Positions 39,734 through 48,613 of a stretch of 62,251 nucleotides of DNA are shown in pieces. The position numbers and the translations under genes were made by a program. The stretch is taken from NCBI GenBank assembly GCA_016234595.1, contig JACRBG010000054.1:1-62251 (forward strand). Reading direction: 5' to 3'. How positions within the stretch are numbered: position 1 is the stretch's first letter; each line of letters opens with the position of its first letter. The notes under the pieces were generated by a model. That model did not search any database and had not been told where the DNA came from. It worked only from the letters and a program-made list of their open reading frames with translations. The stretch is from Chloroflexota bacterium. GTDB taxonomy: Bacteria; Chloroflexota; Anaerolineae; Aggregatilineales; J027.

Positions 39734-39762
39734 AGTATATGCCGATCCGAAATGAATGTCAA
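39734..39762 (-). promoter_or_regulatory. Promoter of rpoC
   Basis: On the minus strand TTGACA (39762-39757) and TATACT (39739-39734) are 17 bp apart, one of the best sigma-70 matches in the window. Confidence 0.85.
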
Positions 39763-39794
39763 GGATTATTAACGTGGATTTTAAAAATAGGGGG

Positions 39795-40106
39795 TTAGTC
39801 AATAGCAACTGGATAACTGCGGGGCTCCATCAAGGCCACACCCTGTCCGATATAGACACTCATCTCCGCAACGCCTCCATAGAAACACAAGCCCGATACA
39901 CTGGACAAAGCCACCCACCCTAAAACTACGTCATTGCGGTGGGCGACTAAACGCGGTGTTTAGACATGAGCTGTATCCCAAACTTCCCAAGTTGGGCTAT
40001 CCGTCTTAGGCATCGCGTTGCCAGTTTGAATACCTTCCAAATAAATTATGTCTACCTACTCCCAGCGAAGCGGCGACATTGGGCTTATCTGGAAGTCACC
40101 CGGCAT
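39795..40106 (-). pseudogene. Decayed phosphinothricin-type GNAT acetyltransferase
   Basis: A single frame of 104 codons from ATG 40106 to TAA 39795 reads through two internal stops (TAG at codon 17, TAA at codon 49). Between and after them the PAT-like pattern is clear: VDIIYLEGIQTGNA, then SPTWEVWDTAHV, then TPRLVAHRNDVVLGWVALS, then FYGGVAEMSVYIGQG. In intact PAT-like enzymes the acetyl-CoA loop RGxGxGxxL follows; here it is missing, so the 3' half is lost. It lies between the DsbA-like gene and the rpoC promoter. Confidence 0.7.
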
Positions 40107-40112
40107 ATTTAT

Positions 40113-41015
40113 TTAACTGGCTCCTGAGATCGTAGACTCATTGCTCGGACGATCAGGTGGTGTAACCCCCTGTGCCACCAATTCTGCGTCTATTACGTCC
40201 ATAAATACTTCAATCGGTTGTGCCCCAATCAAAGGTTTGCCATTGATATAAAAAGTAGGCGTCCCATTGATGCCAAAGCTGTAGCCTGTCTGCAAATCCG
40301 CTTGGACTTCATCGTTATAGCGACCATCAGCCACGCAAGTAGTATAGGCATCCATATCCGCCCCAACGACTTCGGCATAATCCGCCAAAACGGTACTGTC
40401 CTCGTTAATAGCCGTTCCATCCGAGGTCAGCAAGCCTGACCGAATACTGGTCTGATTCGGCCAAAGAAGATCAATATAATCCCAATATTTACCTTGCTCG
40501 TTGATACACAAAGCGGAGAGGGCAATCTTCTCTGTCAACTGAGTCCCAATCACGGGATATTCTCGATAGGCCACTTGAACCAAGTTGCCGTAATGTTCAA
40601 TTAAAGGCTTAAAAGTCTGCTCATGAAATCTTCCACAATAGGGGCATAAATAATCTGAGAATTCGACTATTTTGACAGGGGCATCACTGGGGCCAAGCGT
40701 GGGGCTATAATCCGTCAATAGCACTTCCATTGGCTGGCTTGGCAAGGGAGTGGCTGTAGGCATTGGCGTTGGGGCAATTTCAGTCAGGCGTGTATCTACG
40801 GCGGCCTGTAAATCTTGATCACTTACGCTGTCGCCACCCGTGCCAAAAATCAGCATGGCAAGGACAAAACCAAGCCCAAAAAAGATGGCAGCAGTCATCA
40901 ACAGAGCCGGAGTAGTACTCGGTTGGGGAGGCACTGGGTTGGGTATACCGGGGCGCCCACCTGCCAAATCTACAGGGGGAGCAGGTGGCACATTGGGGTT
41001 TTGATTGGGTTGCAT
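40113..41015 (-). CDS. Membrane-anchored DsbA/thioredoxin-fold oxidoreductase
   Basis: The 300-residue protein has a Pro/Asn-rich cytosolic N-terminus, one membrane helix near residues 38-60 and an outer thioredoxin_4/DsbA-like domain. The active site is SDYLCPYCGRFHEQTF and the cis-Pro loop is GINGTPTFYING. Two more Cys (LCINEQ and TTCVADG) may form a second disulfide. It probably oxidises exported proteins, and the VKOR-family protein at 53818-54363 is a natural partner for reoxidation. Confidence 0.9.
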   Translation of the reverse strand: MQPNQNPNVPPAPPVDLAGGRPGIPNPVPPQPSTTPALLMTAAIFFGLGFVLAMLIFGTGGDSVSDQDLQAAVDTRLTEIAPTPMPTATPLPSQPMEVLLTDYSPTLGPSDAPVKIVEFSDYLCPYCGRFHEQTFKPLIEHYGNLVQVAYREYPVIGTQLTEKIALSALCINEQGKYWDYIDLLWPNQTSIRSGLLTSDGTAINEDSTVLADYAEVVGADMDAYTTCVADGRYNDEVQADLQTGYSFGINGTPTFYINGKPLIGAQPIEVFMDVIDAELVAQGVTPPDRPSNESTISGAS

Positions 41016-41109
41016 TCGATCTTAATCCTAAGTCACATTAAATAGCAGTGTCAGTTATACACTATCACAGTGCAGTTGACGCCATCAAAATCGTCAATCT
41101 TTCTAGACA

Positions 41110-41139
41110 GAAAACAAAAAATGCCCAATGGGTGGGCAT
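41110..41139 (-). terminator. Intrinsic terminator of recA
   Basis: On the minus strand ATGCCCA (41139-41133) pairs with TGGGCAT (41127-41121) around five bases, then TTTTTTGTTTT. It lies 38 bp after the recA stop. Confidence 0.85.
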
Positions 41140-41177
41140 CTTCATATAAAGCGAAATTGAGCGCAATCAGACGCAAA

Positions 41178-42287
41178 TTACTCGTCTAGGCCCGCTGGCA
41201 CATCGTCATCGCCACCTTCATCCGATACAGTTCGGGTGGTCACAGGCATCTTATCAGACGCCTCACGGATGAGCATTTCAAGTTCATAGGTCAACGCTGG
41301 GTTTTCGCGGAGATATTGCTTGGCATTTTCACGGCCTTGCCCAATTAAGCCATCGTTGTAACGCAGGAAAGCGCCGCGTTTTTCAACAATGCCCATCTCA
41401 ACACCGAGGTCAATCACATCGCCCTCTTTGCTGAAGCCTTCGTTATACATCACATCAAATTCGGCTTGGCGGAAAGGCGGAGCCACCTTGTTTTTGGTGA
41501 CTTTGACACGGGTACGGTTGCCGATCACCTCTTGCCCCTGCTTAATGGCCTGAATACGGCGGATTTCAATGCGTACACTGGCATAAAAGCGCAAGGCCCG
41601 ACCGCCTGAAGTGGTTTCAGGATTACCAAACATCACGCCGATTTTTTCACGCAATTGGTTGGTAAAAAGCACAGCAGTATTGGTTTGTTTAATCGCCCCG
41701 GAAATTTTGCGCAGGGCTTGGCTCATCAAACGGGCTTGCAACCCCACGTGCGAATCGCCCATCTCGCCTTCGATTTCAGCACGCGGAACCAAGGCGGCCA
41801 CGCTGTCGAGGACAATAACATCCATCGCACCCGACCGAATCAGCGCCTCAATAATCTCAAGGGCTTGCTCAGCCGTATCGGGCTGTGAGACATACAAGTT
41901 ATTGATGTCGACCCCGAGCCGTTCGGCATATAGCGGGTCAAGGGCGTGTTCCATATCCACAAATGCGGCCAACCCACCCATTTTTTGCGATTGAGCAATC
42001 GTGCTAAGGCAAAGGGTCGTTTTACCAGAACTTTCTGGCCCATAGATTTCGGTGATACGTCCGCGCGGAATTCCACCAATACCCAAGGCGAGGTCAACCG
42101 CAAGTGAACCCGTTGGGATGATGTCAATGTTGATAATATGCTGGGCATCGCCCAAGCGCATCACCGTATTATCACCATAGCGTTTGGTAATGTCGGCTAA
42201 GGCCGCTTCAAGGGCTTTCGAACGTTGTTCGTTGGTACTGTTAATACCCATCGTTTCAGGAGCAGTGGTCTGTTTTTTCTTCGCCAT
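41178..42287 (-). CDS. recA: Recombinase RecA
   Basis: The 369-residue protein shows Walker [10 protein letters not shown], Walker [16 protein letters not shown], loop L2 ([19 protein letters not shown]) and the usual acidic C-terminus ([14 protein letters not shown]). It forms filaments on single-stranded DNA for strand exchange and stimulates LexA self-cleavage. A strong promoter (42337-42365) carries an SOS-like dyad immediately downstream of its -10, so the gene is probably damage-inducible. LexA itself is not in the window. Confidence 0.98.
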   Translation of the reverse strand: MAKKKQTTAPETMGINSTNEQRSKALEAALADITKRYGDNTVMRLGDAQHIINIDIIPTGSLAVDLALGIGGIPRGRITEIYGPESSGKTTLCLSTIAQSQKMGGLAAFVDMEHALDPLYAERLGVDINNLYVSQPDTAEQALEIIEALIRSGAMDVIVLDSVAALVPRAEIEGEMGDSHVGLQARLMSQALRKISGAIKQTNTAVLFTNQLREKIGVMFGNPETTSGGRALRFYASVRIEIRRIQAIKQGQEVIGNRTRVKVTKNKVAPPFRQAEFDVMYNEGFSKEGDVIDLGVEMGIVEKRGAFLRYNDGLIGQGRENAKQYLRENPALTYELEMLIREASDKMPVTTRTVSDEGGDDDVPAGLDE

Positions 42288-42320
42288 AAGTTCAGTCGCA
42301 ATCTACTCTCTAGTTTTAGT

Positions 42321-42334
42321 AGAACCCGTGTTCT
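42321..42334. promoter_or_regulatory. SOS/LexA-like operator at recA
   Basis: The dyad AGAAC-CCGT-GTTCT lies two bases downstream of the recA -10 hexamer, over the start site, the classical place for LexA repression. Confidence 0.8.
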
Positions 42335-42336
42335 AA

Positions 42337-42365
42337 ATCATATAACGATTGCTACAGGAAGTCAA
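42337..42365 (-). promoter_or_regulatory. Promoter of recA
   Basis: On the minus strand TTGACT (42365-42360) and TATGAT (42342-42337) are 17 bp apart. Confidence 0.8.
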
Positions 42366-42413
42366 TCCTGAAGACGCTAAAAAGTATAGCAGGCTTATAG
42401 CGTGCCGTGCCAA

Positions 42414-42447
42414 TCAAAAAGGGCAGGATTTTCAGCGCCCTGCCCTT
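42414..42447 (-). terminator. Intrinsic terminator of the PPC-like gene
   Basis: On the minus strand AAGGGCAGG (42447-42439) pairs with CCTGCCCTT (42427-42419), followed by TTTGATT. It begins 26 bp after the stop of the gene at 42473. Confidence 0.82.
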
Positions 42448-42472
42448 CTGAGTCATTGATTTGAGAAAACGT

Positions 42473-44644
42473 TTAGTTTCGCAACGTCAAGTTGAGGCTG
42501 AAGGGGCCTTGTGTACCACCATAGCGCAGGCCATAGTGGGTTGCTATTATGTAGTAGGTTCCTTCTTGGGTCAAAACAAATCCAGTGATACGCGAATTGG
42601 TATTACGTGCTTCGGTATCCGTGCCCGCCGAAATGTCATCGTTGGAGGCGAATAGGGTATTATTTGGGCCGATCAGGTAAACAGCAGTGTCCAAATTTCC
42701 AGCTGTTTTCAGCATCAAGATATCGATACGTTCACCCGCCCGTCCTTCAAAACTGTAGACTTGGTACTTACGATCCTGATTGAGTTCACCAGTGGTTACA
42801 GTGCCATAGTCCATCGGGGTTATTTCACCGGCTAAAGCCGCCGCCAAATCAATCCCTCCGGAAACATTCTTCATATCAAAGAAGCCTGCTTCACCCGGGG
42901 TTAGATTAGGCGTTCCATCAGCATTCACCGTAAATGTCACCATGAAATGATTGTCCACATTGGCATTCTGGGTGGTCGTAAAGATTTGCTGATTGGCAAC
43001 TTTGATACTCAATTGGAAAGTATTGAGGCTGGTGTCATCGCAGTCACTTTGGAACCAAACTTCAACTTCATAGGTGCCCACCGGAGGAGTACGAGTGGCA
43101 GGCCAGTACACATAGGAGGTCGGTGTTCCATCGGCCCGATTACAGCCTTGATTCCCCACCGCGCCTAAAATGCCACCGCTAGAAACTTGGGTCGCATCGT
43201 CATAAACCGAATTGCCCAATGGGTCGCGCACCAATAATTGCAGGTCGTGGTCAGTTGCCCAAGTGAGCAGCACTTCTACACTGCCAGCAGGTAGATTGCT
43301 ATCAGTCGTCACAATCGGGGTCGTAGGTGTGCCATTCGTAGCAACGGGTGTCCCATTGGCAACCTGTTGACCTGTGTTGATGCTCAATGTATAAGCACCT
43401 TCCGTACCACCAATCACCTGACCATAACGCGACACGACCACCGTATAGATACCAGCGGTGTTAATCGTGGTCTGAATGGTTGAATCGGTGATACCCGCCG
43501 CGCGATCATCATTGTCTAACAGGCGTTGACCGTTCGGGTCGAGCAACAACAAGAGGGTGTCGAGGCTACCAGAAGTGGCATCAACATTGACCGAAAGCTG
43601 GTCGCCCTGCGCCAAATCGAGTGTATAAACATCCTTGGGATTTTGGTTGGTAATCGTCCCAGTGTAGGTCTGGCCTAACTGAGCTTCCACAAATTCACCA
43701 TCTAGTGAGGTATCCAGACCCGCATTCACCCCACCGTTAAACAGTGCCCATGTGCGGTTGACATCCAGTGTCACACGCGCCAAATAGACCTGCCCGGGGT
43801 TCAAAACACCCGAAATGGTTTGGGTATCATCGCCATTCACATCCGTAGTCAGAGTGAAATTTTGGGGGCCACCCACGCTGCATGGCTGATTGTAATAAAT
43901 CAGAATTTCATAGCTACCCACTGGCACACTACCCTGCGGCCAATCCACTGACTCAGTTGGATTGTCAGCAGTTGCCGTGGTGCAGTCGCGGTTCACATCG
44001 CCGCCATGCACTCCACCACTTTCACCAGTCAGGTTATCGCCATAAATCGCCCCACCGATGGGGTCACGTACTTCCAAGTTGAGGTCAACGGCAGAGGCCC
44101 ACGCGAGGGACATATCTACTCCGCCATCTTCCAAGTTGACAAACACAAAACGACCACTGACCGCAGGCGAAACATTGGAGTTATTGGGGGTGGCTGTCGC
44201 AGGTGCAACGATATTGCCAGCCAATGCCAATGTAAAATCACCCGTCGCGTCCCCATCGGCGCCTGTGCCACGCAGTACGGTGACAACATATGCTCCATCT
44301 AAGGGCAGGGCCACATTGGACAAAACTGCAACAGTGGCGGAAGATAAATCCCCATCACGGGCTACGACAGCGCCATCGGGGCCAGTCAACACCAGCGCCA
44401 ATGACAATTCAGCCACCGTGGTAGTCGCCGTCAAGGTTGCCGAATTCCCGGCAGAGGCGTCGAAAACGTAAGATTCCGCAAAATTCTCGGCACTGAGTGT
44501 GCCAGTGACCGTTTGCCCGACTGTCAAACGACGAGTACCGCCATCTGACTGAGCGTTGACGGGCTGAATGAGTGCCCCAATTGTGGCAACCACCACCAGT
44601 CCTATAATTCCTAAAATTGCACGCCTGCTATTCTGGCGTCGCAT
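42473..44644 (-). CDS. Large exported protein with repeated PPC-like domains
   Basis: ATG 44644 follows AGGAGG by 11 bases. The 723-residue protein has a signal peptide (cleavage near VNAQS) and at least four beta-sandwich units. PPC-like units (GTLSAENFAESYVFDASAG; VYTLDLAQGDQLSVNVDATS; KYQVYSFEGRAGERIDILML) alternate with Cys-containing modules that start 'DL.L.VRDP.G...Y' (two copies, near residues 190-270 and 480-560). There is no catalytic domain. It is acidic and Asn/Thr-rich, as usual for cell-surface or secreted proteins, and resembles the shorter protein at 325-1599. Confidence 0.75.
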   Translation of the reverse strand: MRRQNSRRAILGIIGLVVVATIGALIQPVNAQSDGGTRRLTVGQTVTGTLSAENFAESYVFDASAGNSATLTATTTVAELSLALVLTGPDGAVVARDGDLSSATVAVLSNVALPLDGAYVVTVLRGTGADGDATGDFTLALAGNIVAPATATPNNSNVSPAVSGRFVFVNLEDGGVDMSLAWASAVDLNLEVRDPIGGAIYGDNLTGESGGVHGGDVNRDCTTATADNPTESVDWPQGSVPVGSYEILIYYNQPCSVGGPQNFTLTTDVNGDDTQTISGVLNPGQVYLARVTLDVNRTWALFNGGVNAGLDTSLDGEFVEAQLGQTYTGTITNQNPKDVYTLDLAQGDQLSVNVDATSGSLDTLLLLLDPNGQRLLDNDDRAAGITDSTIQTTINTAGIYTVVVSRYGQVIGGTEGAYTLSINTGQQVANGTPVATNGTPTTPIVTTDSNLPAGSVEVLLTWATDHDLQLLVRDPLGNSVYDDATQVSSGGILGAVGNQGCNRADGTPTSYVYWPATRTPPVGTYEVEVWFQSDCDDTSLNTFQLSIKVANQQIFTTTQNANVDNHFMVTFTVNADGTPNLTPGEAGFFDMKNVSGGIDLAAALAGEITPMDYGTVTTGELNQDRKYQVYSFEGRAGERIDILMLKTAGNLDTAVYLIGPNNTLFASNDDISAGTDTEARNTNSRITGFVLTQEGTYYIIATHYGLRYGGTQGPFSLNLTLRN

Positions 44645-44767
44645 ATCGCATTATTCCTCCTGATTAAAGGGCAGTCTCAACCATCAGACAATCTTTATCC
44701 TGCCCAGCCTAAAAACGATTTTTGGATGGCTGACCCATTAAACAGCCCCCAATTTTTTGCCGGGGCA

Positions 44768-44796
44768 AGTCTAACCAATGCTGTCAGCGTTAGCAA
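44768..44796 (-). promoter_or_regulatory. Possible promoter of the PPC-like gene
   Basis: On the minus strand TTGCTA (44796-44791) and TAGACT (44773-44768) are 17 bp apart, 4/6 matches each. The ~120-nt leader contains a GGGCAG/CTGCCC pairing. Confidence 0.4.
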
Positions 44797-44854
44797 TGAT
44801 ACCTTTTCAACCTGACACTAACGTGGGAAACTTGTAGGTGGCGCGTCAGACTAA

Positions 44855-46177
44855 TCAGCTTCCCTCCGTGCCTTCACCCGAATCCAACGGAATTGGGGTT
44901 GCCGGGGCCGATGGGCCAACCACAAACTCAACAAAATTGACCATACTCGCACGGACGGTCAGTGTTTGGGTGTAACGCTGATTATCCACCAGTGCCACAA
45001 TCTGATATTCCCCTTCCGGCACATCCCCCAAGGCAAAATTTTCCTGCCAGTTATCATCCGGGACAATATGCCAACGGGCTACCCCCGGCTGCTTAGGTTG
45101 GATATAGGTCGTTGTACTATCTATCCGCCGTCCACCCCGATTAATTTGGATGATGGCGTTATCAATAAACCGACCATTCCCATCTACTACGCGCCCTGCC
45201 ACAACCCCATGATTGATATAGGGGGCCATCCACAACAATGGGTTACGAGTCTCCCAGTAACTATTGACGCCAACCCGCACTTCAAAATGAACATGCGGCC
45301 CCGTTACAAAACCCGTTTCTCCAACAAGGCCGATCACCTGCCCAATATCAACCCGCTGGCCTTTTTCTACCAAAATTGCTGACATATGGGCATAGAGTGA
45401 ATAGACGGGTTTGCCACCAATGTTAAAGTCGTGTTCGATGACAACCACATTGCCGTAAGCGACATAAATTTCCAATGAACCTTCTTTTATGTCCTGTGCA
45501 GTACTGGCTGCCCAAACAACGGTGCCACTAGCAGCGGCTAGAACCCGTTCCCCAATTGGGTTGGGAATATCAAGGCCATGATGAACCCGAAACACCTGCC
45601 CCACCCCGCCATAGGGATAGTAGAACAGCGATTCATTATTGGCGCTGGCATCCACCGGGCGGCTCATATAAAAGTGGTCATTGGGTTGTAAACTCAGCGG
45701 GATTTGCTCCAGTGGGGGGGCGTATTGGGCAATGGCTGTACTATCTGAAAAATCCTGTTGAATACCCTCTGGACTGGGGACAGGCGTAGCCCCACGATAC
45801 TCAATCGGCGTCGCTGGTACTTCGAGGGTAGGATATGGTGTGCTGGATGGAAAAGGGCTGGCTTCCACATCTTGCACGTCAAACACCTGTACGGTCGAAG
45901 GTATTTCATATGAAACAGTGGGCGGTGCGACATATTCCACTGTTGGGATTTCTTGGGTCGGCTCGGCAGTGGCCGGGTTCAAAATTTGATTTTCGAGGGC
46001 CGCACGCCATTCTGGAGCCACCGATTGGGTAGGCTGAACCTGTACCGGGCGAACAATATACTGGGGTGGCTTTTCATTGTTCATCAAAACAAACGCGCCA
46101 ATCGTCGTTACCAGTGACAAAACCAATAGGCCCTGAAAATTGGCACTCCGCACAAACGATTTATTCTGCTTACCCAT
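44855..46177 (-). CDS. Membrane-anchored M23-family peptidase
   Basis: The 440-residue protein has one N-terminal helix (about 13-32), a Pro/Thr-rich linker, an M23/LytM domain near residues 190-310 and a beta domain near 325-430. The M23 zinc motifs are intact: HHGLDIPN (HxxxD) and GPHVHFEVRV (HxH). It likely cleaves peptidoglycan cross-bridges or acts as a murein-hydrolase partner. The C-terminal unit (VVAGRVVDGNGRFIDNAI) resembles carboxypeptidase regulatory-like domains, as also seen on the HtrA-like protein at 10073. It lies 41 bp downstream of the PD40 gene. Confidence 0.85.
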   Translation of the reverse strand: MGKQNKSFVRSANFQGLLVLSLVTTIGAFVLMNNEKPPQYIVRPVQVQPTQSVAPEWRAALENQILNPATAEPTQEIPTVEYVAPPTVSYEIPSTVQVFDVQDVEASPFPSSTPYPTLEVPATPIEYRGATPVPSPEGIQQDFSDSTAIAQYAPPLEQIPLSLQPNDHFYMSRPVDASANNESLFYYPYGGVGQVFRVHHGLDIPNPIGERVLAAASGTVVWAASTAQDIKEGSLEIYVAYGNVVVIEHDFNIGGKPVYSLYAHMSAILVEKGQRVDIGQVIGLVGETGFVTGPHVHFEVRVGVNSYWETRNPLLWMAPYINHGVVAGRVVDGNGRFIDNAIIQINRGGRRIDSTTTYIQPKQPGVARWHIVPDDNWQENFALGDVPEGEYQIVALVDNQRYTQTLTVRASMVNFVEFVVGPSAPATPIPLDSGEGTEGS

Positions 46178-46218
46178 ACGATACCTATACGTTCTGTTGG
46201 ATGGTCACAACGATTATT

Positions 46219-48420
46219 TTATTGGGCGTCGGGTGGCAATGGCGTCGGGCTGCGTTCGGGTTCGGGTGTATCCGCCACTACTTCAGTCGCGGCAGGGATA
46301 GCGGTTGGCTCTACCGATGGGCCACCATTGAGGAAGTTGATAAACTGCTCCACTTCACTCTGGGTATACAGTTCGCCCATTGCAGTTTGCCACACGATGT
46401 CATCAGTTTTGACAAAATCCCAAAAGAGAATATCAGCAAAATTGCGTCGCCAAGTGCGACCCGCCTCAATGGGCAGCCAACCATAATCAGCGGCAAGCTC
46501 AGTAAAGTCCACATAATAGCCCGTTGGAACAGCATCCATCAATTTACCACCGTTTTCATAGGCATCAATATCGCCACTGGTGCGGGAATCAAAATCCCAC
46601 GGGACGCTGCGGAGTGGTTCGCCTAAGACCCCATTCTGATACTTATCATCTACGCGCACATATACACGCCAAAAGGTGCCGACTTCCCGATCTTCACGCA
46701 CCACCACAATTGGGGTGGGGTTGCCTTGTGAAATCAAATTGCGCTGCATCGAAAAGGCTCGCCCCGCATAATGCCAGTTATAGGGGTCTTGACCGGGTTC
46801 AGGCCGGCGCGAATTACGCCAGAAGGCGTCATCTAATTGGGCAAGCACATCCCATCCGGCGACCTCATAGATTTTGACACGCAGGGCATTAAAGGAATCG
46901 TCCACCCGTGTATTTAAAAAGGCATCGGTGGTTGTCACGCCCGGTAGGGAAGCCAATCCATATAATCCATCGGAACCACGTTCTTCCCGCTCTGTATAAA
47001 GCGGTGGATAGGTCGCAGTAAGGCCCGTAAACTGGGGTTCATAGGGCGTCCAATCCAAATCCGACACCTCGCCATTAATCAACGTCAAGTCCCCACCCCC
47101 GCCAAAACTGCCCGTCTGTGCGGCTAGGATTTGCCAATAATTGCTCCGACGGGGGGCAACATAAAACAGGCTGCTGCCGTCAATCGGATTCCAAGCGGGC
47201 ATACGTCCTCGTCCAATCGAAACCTCGGGGCCGGGTGTGCCGCCTGAAAAATCTTGAGCCCACTGAATTTGCCGATAGAACGAGCCTTCAATACCATCAA
47301 ATACACCGCTATAGGCAATCGCTCGCCCATCTGGACTCCATGCCGCATAACTTTCATCAATATCGCGGGTATTGGTCACATTGATAGCAGCTTGATCAGA
47401 TGGATTATCAAGGCTAATCGCGTAAATATCTTGTTGTCCGCCACGCCAACTGGTGTATGCAATCCACCGTCCGCCTTTGCCATCCACATTTGGCATCCAG
47501 TCGGGTTCGTAATCAGGGCCGGGGTTGTTCGTCACGCGGCACGGGCATCCGCCTGAACCATCCACCGCCACAATGTAAATATTCAAATCATTATCTTGGT
47601 AGGATTCATAGGCGATAAACGCACCATCGGGGCTAAAACTCGGTGAGCCTTCAAAGCCGGGTGTAAAGGTCAAGCGGGTCACTTGTTTGGTAATCACATC
47701 AAGGGTATATAAATCCCAAGGGCCATCGCGCCGGCTGACAAAAGCCACCGTTCGTCCATCTGGACTCCAAGCCGGGTCACGATCATCCGAGAGGTGATCA
47801 GTTAGGCGTAACGGCTGACTACTACCCCGTTGTAGAGCAAAAATATCATCTTGCCCATTTTCACGTACAGAAAAGACCAATGTCCCACGCCAATTCAGCG
47901 GTTGGGGTACGGGTGTAAGGGTTGGTGTGGCAGAGGGCAGCAAAACCACCGTCGCATTACCCGTTTGCTGGGGCAAAGGGACGAAAACACGACTATTGCC
48001 AATGTTCCCGTTGTCGTTATTGCGACTGGTTGACCAGATGACTACTGCGATAAGTGAAATCATCAACACCACTGCAAAAACGCTCAGGGTGCGGTTTTGC
48101 GTGACCAGTGGGTCTTCGACCACTGTCACTTTGCTTTCACGGTCAACCGCGACCATCGTGGCCCGTTGCACCATCAATCCGCGCTGGCGAGTACCCGTAG
48201 CGTCATAGGCTTTGCGTCCGCCCCGCATGACCACTTCAGTCGCGCCAGTGACGCTCTGATAAAGATTAACCATCGTGGTCTGTCCAGCCTCGCGCAAATC
48301 TGTGACCTGCTGCATAAAACCGCTGACCAGCCAGACCGCCAATTTTAGAAAGGCATTGCTTAGTTTATCGGTAAGGCGAAACCCACGTACCAGCATGAAA
48401 AAACGTCGCCTATCTTCCAC
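46219..48420 (-). CDS. Membrane-anchored PD40/TolB-like beta-propeller protein
   Basis: The 733-residue protein has a cytosolic N-terminus, one membrane helix at about 113-131, a Pro/Thr linker and a beta-propeller of PD40/WD40-like repeats: DPAWSPDGRTVAFVSRRDG, SPSFSPDGAFIAYESYQD, WIAYTSWRGGQQDIYAI and YAAWSPDGRAIAYSG. A C-terminal ~280-residue part (VDDSFNALRVKIYEVAGWD onward) is not recognised. A GTG start at 48420 gives the longest product; the in-frame ATG at 48396 is an alternative, and neither has a good ribosome site. It probably forms an operon with the M23 peptidase. Confidence 0.78.
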   Translation of the reverse strand: MEDRRRFFMLVRGFRLTDKLSNAFLKLAVWLVSGFMQQVTDLREAGQTTMVNLYQSVTGATEVVMRGGRKAYDATGTRQRGLMVQRATMVAVDRESKVTVVEDPLVTQNRTLSVFAVVLMISLIAVVIWSTSRNNDNGNIGNSRVFVPLPQQTGNATVVLLPSATPTLTPVPQPLNWRGTLVFSVRENGQDDIFALQRGSSQPLRLTDHLSDDRDPAWSPDGRTVAFVSRRDGPWDLYTLDVITKQVTRLTFTPGFEGSPSFSPDGAFIAYESYQDNDLNIYIVAVDGSGGCPCRVTNNPGPDYEPDWMPNVDGKGGRWIAYTSWRGGQQDIYAISLDNPSDQAAINVTNTRDIDESYAAWSPDGRAIAYSGVFDGIEGSFYRQIQWAQDFSGGTPGPEVSIGRGRMPAWNPIDGSSLFYVAPRRSNYWQILAAQTGSFGGGGDLTLINGEVSDLDWTPYEPQFTGLTATYPPLYTEREERGSDGLYGLASLPGVTTTDAFLNTRVDDSFNALRVKIYEVAGWDVLAQLDDAFWRNSRRPEPGQDPYNWHYAGRAFSMQRNLISQGNPTPIVVVREDREVGTFWRVYVRVDDKYQNGVLGEPLRSVPWDFDSRTSGDIDAYENGGKLMDAVPTGYYVDFTELAADYGWLPIEAGRTWRRNFADILFWDFVKTDDIVWQTAMGELYTQSEVEQFINFLNGGPSVEPTAIPAATEVVADTPEPERSPTPLPPDAQ

Positions 48421-48613
48421 AGAATTCTATTAATATCAGCTTCAGATTTGGGATTGTACAGGATTAGGTTAGTGCTGGCAACCAGTCCGCTTGGTCTATC
48501 ATCCCATCGCTGTCTAACCGTGGGGTACAAAAGCGCCCATTGATAGCATCCTACTCCAAAATTCGGCATAATCGCCGTAATTATTTTTTCGGGTAGAGAG
48601 CAGAGTTTAGACC

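Noticed and set aside
39631-39830. Shared GCTCCATCA stretch in the rpoC leader and in the GNAT pseudogene
   Set aside because: About nine identical bases in compositionally similar DNA; chance is enough.
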